From Caecitellus pseudoparvulus (taxonomy: Eukaryota > Bigyra: Bicosoecida): a DNA stretch of 64,000 nt. The position numbers and the translations under genes were made by a program. The notes under the pieces were generated by a model. The model was given only the letters and a program-made list of their open reading frames with translations, had not been told where the DNA came from and did no database searches. Numbering within the stretch: position 1 is the stretch's first letter; every line of letters begins with the position of its first letter. Of this stretch, positions 52,544 through 61,700 are shown one piece after another. Location: the NCBI GenBank assembly GCA_965644315.1, contig CBFFRQ010000068.1, positions 248,001 to 312,000 of the forward strand, written 5' to 3'.

Positions 52544-54534
52544 ATGAAAGGAGCAAGCACGGCTGCCGCTGCGGCTGCAGCCGCCGCGTGGGCCTTGTAT
52601 CCCGGAAGGCCTCTTTTCAACTCGGCGGCTGGGCGCGACCAAGGAAGGAGCACCAAAGCTGAGCACATCATGGCCAGCACATCGAATTCCGCAGGACACC
52701 TGCAGCACTCGCTGGGGTACACTGACTCTACAGCCCTGCCATACCCGAAGCTGGAGGAGGGGATTGCTGGAGCATTGAAGCACGTCATCGTCATTTCTCG
52801 CCACGGTGATCGCAGCCCCGTACACGGCCACATCGGCGGGTGGAACTTGTGGAGCGACGAGAAAGCTTTGGCCAAGTGGCGGCGCGTGGTCACGTCAGGC
52901 CGAGAAAACAGTGAGGCCCTGCGCTTGTGCCAATCAGTGCGCTGTTGGTCTCAATGTTCCCACCTCCTTCCCGCTTCTCAGCACCCAACCACGCGGCAGA
53001 GGCTCCATTGAGCCCCCCCTCCAACGCGGGCATCTTCCCAACAAAGGACGCCCGCAAGGGCAAGGCTCCCTTGGGGCAGCTGTCTGGCGTGGGGGCGCTG
53101 CAGCTGAGACGGCTTGGGGAGTGGCTCCGGGCAGCGTACGTGGGGCAGGGCCTCCTGCCAGCGGAGCTGCCAGACGCCGCCTCGGCCGCAGCTGCAGTGG
53201 CCGCCCGCAGCACGAACTTTACGCGGAACATCCACAGCATGCAGAACATGCTGTACGGGTTGTATCCACCCCACACACGCGGTGGTGGCGCCCTCACCCC
53301 CATCCTCGTGCGCAGGCTGGCGTCGGAGACGCTGCTGCCGTCTTCGGGGCCTCCCTGTCCGGGTCTTCAGCGGGCCCTCGGCCTGGGCATCCACGCCCTG
53401 GCCGTGGCGTCGGATGCCGTAGCCCATCCGTGGGATGTATCATCCCACACGGCAGCGCTGGCCACCCTGCAGGACCACCTAGGCCTGGACGAGCAAGGGG
53501 CTGCCGCCTTCCTGCGAGATTGGCGCCGCTGCACCTGTGCCGAGGCAGCAGTGGCTGACCTCCTGGGCTTCCCACGGGATGCACCCCAACGCCAGTGGTG
53601 GGAGGCGCTTGTGAGGCGCGAGGCGAAGGGTCTGCAAGTGACAGACCCGACTGCCGTGGCAGTGGAGGTGCCTGACCCTGCCGGCCTAGGCGGCTCCACG
53701 CACCTGTTCAACAGCCACACACCGGGCAGCGACGGTGCCACCCATGCCCTGAACCACGCCTCCATCTCGGCTTCCTTTCCCTGGTATGCCATTCTTGACC
53801 TGGCCAAGTGCAGCTATAGTCATGGTGTGTTCCCGGCGTGGCCGGGAGGTGACCTGCACATCGACCTCTTCCGCCGCTTGCAGCGGTGTGGCGTGCGCCA
53901 GTTTCAGGCGGCGTTCGCCACCATGCCTGGCCTGCGCCTAAGTATTGGGCGTGGGTGGGCCGACATCCTCGGGCAGCTGCACGCGGCGGCGGGGTCGGTG
54001 CCCCCACGCCAGGCCTCGTGGGCTGCGCCCTTCGCCGTGCAGGGCAGAGAAAGCCCTCTGACCCGCGCCGCGCCGCGCCCAGGCCATGCCCTATCAATCT
54101 TCCTCGGCCACGACGCGACACTGGCCCCCCTGCTGCAGAGCCTGCGCTGTCACTCGGGCAAGGAGTGGCCGGCCTACGCTTCCACCCTCATCTTCGAGCT
54201 GTACGAGGGCGCTGCGCCTGGTGAGCCCCACGCCGTGCGCGTCATGTACAATGGAGAGCCCCTCCCACTGGCACGTGTCCTCCGCCGGGCGGAGACTGTG
54301 CGGGAGTTCGAGGGCGCGGCGTTGCGTGGCTCACCCAGCGATGCGCCAAGCCACGGCAGACTGCTGACACAGCCGGAGGGGGGATGGGACGCCACAGGCT
54401 CGATGTCAGATGCCGACACGCTGGTGTCCCTGCCTGCACTGTCAGAGTATCTGGCACCCTTCACTGTGTCAGAGGCCGCTTACAGCGATGCTTGCCTGGC
54501 AAGCACCTTGCACAAGGCAGCCGCCAGGCCGTGA
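52544..54534 (+). CDS. Histidine acid phosphatase (branch 2)
   Basis: Exons 52544-52910 and 52982-54534 over a 71-nt intron; 639 residues. The phosphohistidine motif SRHGDRSP lies in exon 1 and the proton-donor motif GHDATLAPLL in exon 2; between them are the conserved LRRLGEWLR helix and the NIHSMQNMLYGLYPP segment. The protein is larger than typical members (about 400-480) owing to Ala- and Gly-rich inserts. Family members hydrolyse phosphomonoesters (phytate, lysophosphatidate, phosphoxylose). The first 20 residues are a weak, poly-Ala hydrophobic stretch that could be a signal anchor. No close subfamily could be fixed. Confidence 0.85.
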
Positions 54535-54693
54535 CGTGGCAGCTTCCCTCTGACGAGCCTTGGCAGGGCGAAGAAAAAGTCAAAATGCAACTGCAAGCTG
54601 CGGAGTGTGTGCTGCAGAGCTTCACTCGTGCCTAGAGCGTGTGGCCCTCTGCCTGTCTACGATCCACGCTGGCTTGTGTTTGCAGCGGCGACC

Positions 54694-55851
54694 ATGGCCT
54701 CCCAAGGTGCTGCCACGGCTGCGCGCATGCGCTTGTACGAGCCTGAAGACGAGGCGCCCACCCATGGCACATCCTTGGTGGAAGATCCCGTCATCAAAGT
54801 CCCCAGCACGACTTCGTCGGGACAAGCCCCTCCTGACCAGGCTCACCCAACCGTGGTCGCTGCGACTAAGCCGCCTACCGCGCCTTCAGCGCCATCTCAG
54901 AGCCCCGCTGCCCTCGCGATTCTCTCGAGAGCACTCAAGGCCAGCGAAGCGGAAAAATCGTCTCTGCAAGCGCAACTTGCCGCTGTGCAGGCCGCCCAAG
55001 CTTCCAGGGATGGCGCACCCAGCAATGGCTTGGGGTCACAGGAGGGCTCTGCCGTGGAGCTGTTGCTGCGCCGAGCTCTGGCCAGCCACCAACACGCCCT
55101 CACCCTGCTGAACACGTGCATGGCTCACATGTCAGGCCGGCCACCCGCAGACCTCCCCTCAGGCCTGGGGGAGTCCGCCTCCCTCGCCAAGGTGCCGTCG
55201 CCGCGGCTGGAGCGAGCGGTGTCCCTCCTTGAGGCTGCAGTGTCAGGGGCCGCCCCGGTCGTGCACAGCCTGACACAGCAGCCCCTGCGACCGGCTATCG
55301 CAGCACCAAGTGCTGGGGCTCCTGCGAGCCCTGCGCTCTCGTCACAGCAGGCTGCCCCTCTGCGGCTGTGGGACACTGCTCCGGCACCTGCCTCCCCGCC
55401 AGCTCACGCAGGGGTGCCCGCAGAAGGTGAGGCACCCAATGGTGAACGAGAAAAACGAGCCTCTGGTACTGCGCGCCACTCAGGGTCTCCAGGGGCCCGT
55501 GCCCAGTCAGGCCGTGACCTGAGCGGCACACTGAGGTCAACCACAAGCCTTGGCGCGACAGGCGCGCTCAGGCGAGAGGAGCGTGCGAGGGATGATGAAA
55601 ATGATGCTGATGACATCTTCTCTGAGATCCTTGAATGTCCTTCTCCGCAGGAGAGGAGTGGGGCGCCAGTGGAGGCTGCTGTAGAAGCCCCCACCTCCCA
55701 GGCGGCTGCGTCGCAGTCCCCAGTGAAAGTAGTGCGGAGCACGGTTGCTTCCCCGAGCAGCGCACTTCGCAAGTCCACCAGGCGCCGAACAAAGCTTGGC
55801 GCCAGCTCCCTCTCCAGGCGCCTACCTGCGAGCCCAGCCTCACACCTTTGA
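54694..55851 (+). CDS. Disordered Ala/Ser/Pro-rich protein of unknown function
   Basis: Frame of 385 residues from the ATG at 54694 (the frame continues upstream without an ATG to 54607). A short helical stretch, SRALKASEAEKSSLQAQLAAVQ (written here as SRALKASEAEKSSLQAQLAA and onward), and a VELLLRRALASHQHALTLL helix are the only likely ordered parts. An acidic patch (DDENDADDIFSEIL) and a basic end (RKSTRRRTKLG) suggest a nuclear or scaffold role. No family recognised. A TTTGCAG just before the ATG could be a splice acceptor from an earlier exon. Confidence 0.5.
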   Translation: MASQGAATAARMRLYEPEDEAPTHGTSLVEDPVIKVPSTTSSGQAPPDQAHPTVVAATKPPTAPSAPSQSPAALAILSRALKASEAEKSSLQAQLAAVQAAQASRDGAPSNGLGSQEGSAVELLLRRALASHQHALTLLNTCMAHMSGRPPADLPSGLGESASLAKVPSPRLERAVSLLEAAVSGAAPVVHSLTQQPLRPAIAAPSAGAPASPALSSQQAAPLRLWDTAPAPASPPAHAGVPAEGEAPNGEREKRASGTARHSGSPGARAQSGRDLSGTLRSTTSLGATGALRREERARDDENDADDIFSEILECPSPQERSGAPVEAAVEAPTSQAAASQSPVKVVRSTVASPSSALRKSTRRRTKLGASSLSRRLPASPASHL

Positions 55852-56250
55852 CCAGGTCCACGTGGCGCCTGGCTCCAACATTGCGGGCCTTGAGCAGGTC
55901 AGAGTGCCAAAGGAGCATGGTGCTTGCCAGATGCATGAAGCTCCTTTGTTGACGGCCCACAAGGCCGCTGCGCATGCCGCTCAGGTGGAGTGGCCCCCCC
56001 AGCCCCCATTCAAGCTCCAAGCGGGTCGCGCTCCAACAGTGCAACAATTCAAGGCCATTGCACCCTCTGTTGACTGCGCTGTACAAGAATGTGGCCCATT
56101 TGCATGCAAATGCGTCTGCAGCGCCGGCTTGCAGTTCAGCGCCAGGCTCATCCCAACCTGTGGCCCGCAGAGTCTGGCCACCTGCGAGAAACGTGAGCGA
56201 AGGTCAAAGGGCTCCATTAGAAGTGTGCGGAGAGCTGCTATACTTTTAGC
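55852..56250. other. Intergenic region
   Basis: 399 bases between the disordered protein and F-box copy B, both plus strand. No supported gene. Confidence 0.45.
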
Positions 56251-58231
56251 ATGGCGGCTATCGGCGACAGGGAGGAGTGTGCGTTGTTGGGACTGCCACA
56301 AGGTAAGTCGATTTCCGCACGCAAGCAACTGAAATCAGGTGAATGTGCAACTTGACGTTGTGCTGAGCGGCACAGACTTGCTGGACAGTTTGAGGACTTG
56401 TCTTTCTCCAGTGGATGCAGTGAGTTTACGGCAAGGGGCCGCGTGCTGGACTTGCCCCAACTTGCACTCCGTGTCGCAAATGCGCGTGCTACAGGTGACG
56501 CTGTCTAGCACATGCCGCGCCCTGCGGTCACTCACGGACGACAAAGTGTACTGGGAAGTGCAGTGGCGTCGCGACTTCCGTGGTCAGGCGTTTCCCTCCG
56601 GGCGGTCCTCAGCGGGGCCCATGCGGTCAGCTGCGCAGGGTGTGCTCTTGCAGATGGTAGGTGGCGTACACCCAGGCACGATTCAGACTGGCTTGCAAGC
56701 AGTGCAGGGGGCGATTCGAGGCAACAATGCGACCCAGGGTGTGGACACGCGGAACCCGATCATGGACCAGGTGATCCCGCCGCCTCCCCCAACTGTAGCC
56801 GGGCAGCTGCAGCTGTACCGTGACGCCTCCACTGCCGGACAAGCGGCAGCAGCCCGGGACTTCCGCGCTCTGTACGTCGAGGAGGTGCAGCAGCGTGCCG
56901 CCCAGCGCAGAGCATGGGAGGCAGACAAGGCTCGGTGCAGGGAGGAGCTGGGGGAGCTGCGGTGTGCGGCGTGTGTGTCGGGCCCCCTGGAGGCGTTTGT
57001 GCACTACGTGCCAGCTGTGTGCATGGTGACTGGACTGTTCATCTTGCTGATGCTGACGGCTGCGCAGCTGGAAGGCGACCTGGGGATGGGCGCAGATGGG
57101 TGGTGGGTGGTGGGTGGCTTCGCGTTGGGGATGGTGGGGAGTGTGTGGCTGGGCTTGTGCCTGTCGTGCACGGTGCTGTTGAGCGACCCTGGGTCTGATC
57201 TGGTGGCCAGTGCGTGTTGTTGCTGCCGTGAGCGGAGGTGGTGCCGGTGGCTGCGGCAGTCTGTGCGTGACAGTCTGCCTGGGTCGGTGGTGTCGTCTTT
57301 CATGTCCGAGGAGCGGGGTGAAGATTACTACGGCTTGCATGGGAACCAGTGGGCGGCATGCGGGGTGTTGAATGTGGTGCCGTTGTTGTCGATGCTGGGC
57401 ATTGTGCTGGTGACGTTGAAGACGAGCGGGGTGGTGGGGGGGGAGATGCCGTGGAGCGTGGCGTTGCTGCCGTGGATGCTGGCATCATTCAACTCAACCT
57501 GCATGGCGGCAGCTGCTGCTGAGAACGATGAGGATGCCTTCCTGTCATGTCTCGGTGTAGGTAGATTCATCAACCCAGATGTTGTGGCCGTATCTTGCGG
57601 TCCGAGTTGCTTGCAGTTCACGTTTTGGTTGTTGGCGGGGCTGTGGGCTGATGGCGCCATGGAGGGCAGTGCGTGCCTGGTGCCCATCCCGTTCTTCATC
57701 TTATTTGGTTGCTCAGCTCTGGCAGGAATATGTGGCGCAGGCGCTGCCAGCTGTGTGGCAGGGGTGGAACGTTTCGAGTATGGCTGGGCTCAAGGTCTCT
57801 GCATTCTACTGTGTGGCGTTCCGTTGTCTGTGGGCATGGCTGCCGCGGGCTTCGCCATGTGGATCATGCCAGCTGTGCAGGCTTGCACCGCCATTGATGC
57901 AGACTGGGATCCGTCAGAGGCAGGGTTTCCTGGGCAGTCAAATTGGTACGTGGTGTTTGCAGGCTGGTTGCTGATCACAGCGCTGGCCGTATTCCCGGCG
58001 CTGGGGCTGCTGTATGTGGCACTCTCAGAAGCAGAAACACCCTTTGCCCCAGCTGGCTTCTTTCCAGGCTGCCAGATGTGCCGTTGCTGTCGGCGTGGGT
58101 GGGGCGCATCCCCTTTCGAGGAGCGCATTCAGACTGCGGAGATGCGGCTTGAGAGTGGCCCGCCCCCTCGCACTGCGCGGCCGCCTTCACTGGAAGAAGG
58201 TCTCGTGGACAGGGTGGTCGACTTGGTGTGA
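56251..58231 (+). CDS. F-box protein with eight membrane helices, copy B
   Basis: Exons 56251-56302, 56376-56419 and 56495-58231; introns of 73 and 75 nt; 610 residues. The joined F-box reads LPQ-DLLDSLRTCLSPVDAV-TLSSTCRALRSLTDDKVYW. Exon 2 is 44 nt with the same phases as in copy A. The linker and the stretch after helix 4 differ from A, while helices 1-3 and the CLQFTFWLLAGLWADG helix are identical. A poly-Pro patch (PPPPP) lies in the linker. Eight hydrophobic helices as in A; the tail is acidic and ends DRVVDLV. Membrane-anchored SCF adaptor is an inference from the F-box; substrate unknown. Confidence 0.8.
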
Positions 58232-58753
58232 GAGGATCCGGCTTGGAAGTAAAGTGGCTGGGGCTCATTGCGAGGTGGCTCCTGGACCCTGTTTCCACCT
58301 CTCCCAGTCGATTTGCAGCGGCAAGTGGTTCAACACGGCGAGTTCGCACGCCACCGCACTCCCTGGAGGCTTGAGCAAACCTAGCGCCATCGTAAATCGC
58401 ACAATGTTGCTACAGTTAATGCACCCCACTACCGGCCTGTGCATTCTTCTGAATCACGTTGGGCTCACTTTTGCCTTGCAAGTGTGCGAAGCGCTGCGAG
58501 GCTGGGAAATTGTGTTTCAGCGTTGGGTCGCTTCGAAAGACTCAAGCGGCACGCTAAGCCGGAAGGCAAGCCTCGCATTTGACACCACAGAGGCAAGCTA
58601 CTGAGCAAGTCGTTGTGAACCGCGCAGTTTCGGTGTCTGGAGGCCGCTAACAAGGCACTTTGCCCAGCGCCACGCCAGTGGACGAATCGCGCTTCGTTGC
58701 TCCTGCTCCACCTGTCGCGTTTCCGTGCTTGAGCAGTGCTCAAGGGAGTAGAC
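58232..58753. other. Intergenic region
   Basis: 522 bases between F-box copy B and the lectin-like gene, both plus strand. Only shadow frames; no RNA gene recognised. Confidence 0.45.
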
Positions 58754-61700
58754 ATGGGAGTGTGGTCAAGGACATGCTCTGCTGCCATCGTATTGGCTTG
58801 CTGCGCGTGCGTCGGGAGCTCTGCAGGTGAGGCGCACTGGAAGCATTGGAAGTGCACATCGCAATGCCGACTCGGCTTGGCACCGAGTTTTCACCTGCGC
58901 TGAGCCTGGAAGCGAGCAAGCGCACGCCAACCCCCCACGAAAACTCTTTATCACACCTCTTTGTGCAGATTTTGGCCGTAGGGCCGGTGCAGGTGCTGCA
59001 GCGTCGGCTGGTGTGGGGGAGCAAAATCCGCAGAGCCCCAGCCGACGCTCCTTGAGCCAGACTTCTTGTCAGCCAAACTACTCTCAGGTGACCGCTCAGT
59101 ACTGTGTGAGAAAGCTTGTAGCCACTGCTGTCGGCCCAAGGGAAGCCCATGACCTGTGCTTGGCAGAACGAACGAGTGCAGGGGGAGCACACCTTGGGGT
59201 GGAGCTGCTTCGCGTGCCAACGGAGAGCTTCTACACTGACTTGAAAGCCTGGCTTCAGACACAGGGAATCGGCATTGGAGAGCAGATACACACTGCTGGG
59301 GTGTTTCAGCCCGGAGCTGACTCGCGTGGCTTTGTGCAAGACTCGGCCCAGGTCTCCCAAGCAAGCGGCCTGGCTGGTCGGTGGGAGTGGCTCGGACGAG
59401 GGCCGATTCACCACGTGCACGACCCTGTCGTTGGACTGGAGGCAGAATTAGAGTTAGGGGAGTCGACGGGGAAGCACTGTCTTCGGATCATTGGCACGGC
59501 AACGGGAGTGGACCTCAACGTGACACACTGCCCCACCCCAGGGTCGCCAGCCCGCACTGTTGTATGCATGGCCCCACGGTTCGTCATGGATGTCCCTCCC
59601 CGCCACTTCGTCCAGCTGCCAGCAGTGAACACCTTTGCTGAGGCTTCTGCTGCTTGCCGCCAGCACAACATGCAGCTGGCAGATGTGGACGGCGTGGCCG
59701 ACTTGCAGTTCATGTTCGATCGAATTGAAGGGTCAGCTCTGAAGCAGGCATGGCTCGGTGGGCGCCGGGTGCACGAGCCGCTCAGCACCTTGGACTTTGC
59801 GTGGGAGTCAGGGCGGCCCTTTTCCATTGGAGATTTGGTGCAAGGGAATGTGTCTGGAGACGCATGCCTGGTGCTGTCCGAGGCTGCGCCGTACTCTGGC
59901 CAGGTGTCCATGGCTACCTGCTGCTCAACACAAGGCAGGTACCCAATGTGCTCTTTTGAGCCAAAGACTCAAGACTTCCTTGCTTGTCCCTATGGCTACC
60001 TCCGTTGGGGGGGCTTTTGCTACGGCGTGAACCCACTCCGCGTGGCCAACGTAGGCTTCGCGCCAGCGGTGGAGGCTTGTGCTCAGGATGGAGGGGCCTA
60101 CCCCTTGACAGTGCACGACACAGACGAGCTCACCTGGATTTTCGACAACCTTGTTCAGCCTTCATTTACCGCCACCCCTCAGGTTATCAGCAAGTTTGTG
60201 CTTGGACGGATGTACGGCAAGCTAGATGAAGGCACCCCCGCAGACGGCTGGTACTGGGTAGATGGCGAAGATCAGCAAGCAAGTGTGGCTATGTCCTTTC
60301 CTGGAGTCCCATTCTCCCGTGGAACGAACCAAGACTATGCCTTTCTGTCGCATGCGGGTGCAGGTGCCTTTCAGGGTGAGCTGCATTGGCGTCCTGTCGG
60401 AGTCACGAGCGCGTTCTGGCAAGGGGCCAGCACGATTTGCAAGCGGCCGACGTTCCAAGCAGCCAAGTGCTCACGTGGCTGGTCGACAGTGTTTGGTGGT
60501 TGCTATGCCGTCATGGGCCCCAGCATCGCAAACGCCCCTAATGCTCGCCGCATTTGCCACGCTCAGGGCGGGGAGATCGCAGACACAAGGTCGGATTTGG
60601 AGCGGCGCCTGCTTGGACCGACGCTGGCAGGGATCCAGTCCGTGGCCGATGGTGTCCCGCTTCGTGTGGGGGTGTACTGGGATAGCGGCTGGAGGTCAGC
60701 CCCGAGAAACGTGTCGATGACGGTGAGCATTCCTGGGCCAACAAACTTGTCAAGCTCGGTTGGCGCTGTGCTGCATCCTGGATTCAGCAGGACACTGCAG
60801 CTCATCCAGGTGCCTTTTGAGGCGCCCCTGTCAGCTCTGTGCATCCGAAAGGAGGAGTTCTCATGTGCTGAAGGCGCCGCACCCATCCAGCCAACTCACC
60901 CCATCGCAGCCGACCAGTGGGTGCTTCACCAAGAATCATGGTCCGTTGCAATGTTCTCCCGCAAGAGCGGGCTCGCAGGCAACCCTTACTTTCACCTCTC
61001 TCTCATTTCACAGTTACATAAAGACCACAGCGGCGATGCATTACGGGGATAGTCTGTCAGAGTGCATTGAAACTCATGCTGGATACCCTGCCGTGCCCGA
61101 TTCCGAGCCGGAGCTGCGCTTCCTCGAGCATTTGTACTCTGCTCAATCGAACGCACTTTTCACGTTCACAGGAACGACGGTGAGCCCTCTGTCTGGGAAT
61201 CGGGCCATGATTGGACTTCATGACCGTACAGGTTCAGACGCCCTCCACCGCGTGCTTGCTCGGGAGCGCCTTCCTGGAGACTGGACAGAGTTCGACATGC
61301 TCAAAGCCATGGGAGTTCCAGCAGCAGCCGCATGGATAAGCGACGATCGTTGTGTTGGCCTGCATCGCATCGATGCGCCAGTTGCCAACTCCCGGCCTGA
61401 TGATTGGAGCACGTCCTGGGAGCCTCTGGCCGCGACACTTGCTCTCGGCGCGATGGAGGACTGCAGAGCATACTCCACTTCTCACGTCACTCTTTGTGAG
61501 CGCGCCTTGGTTCCACCTGTTGCCATCGCAATGTCGTGCAACATCAGCACGATGGAGACCTTCTGGAAACAAGATCGGCCGGCTGGAGGAGCTGGAAACG
61601 ATGGCATATCAGGCGGTCAACGGCGTCTCTTTTCCGCGTTTCCCGACGAGCTTGTTCATTGGAACGGAAACTGGTGAGCATTATGCTTTGTGTTTTTGTG

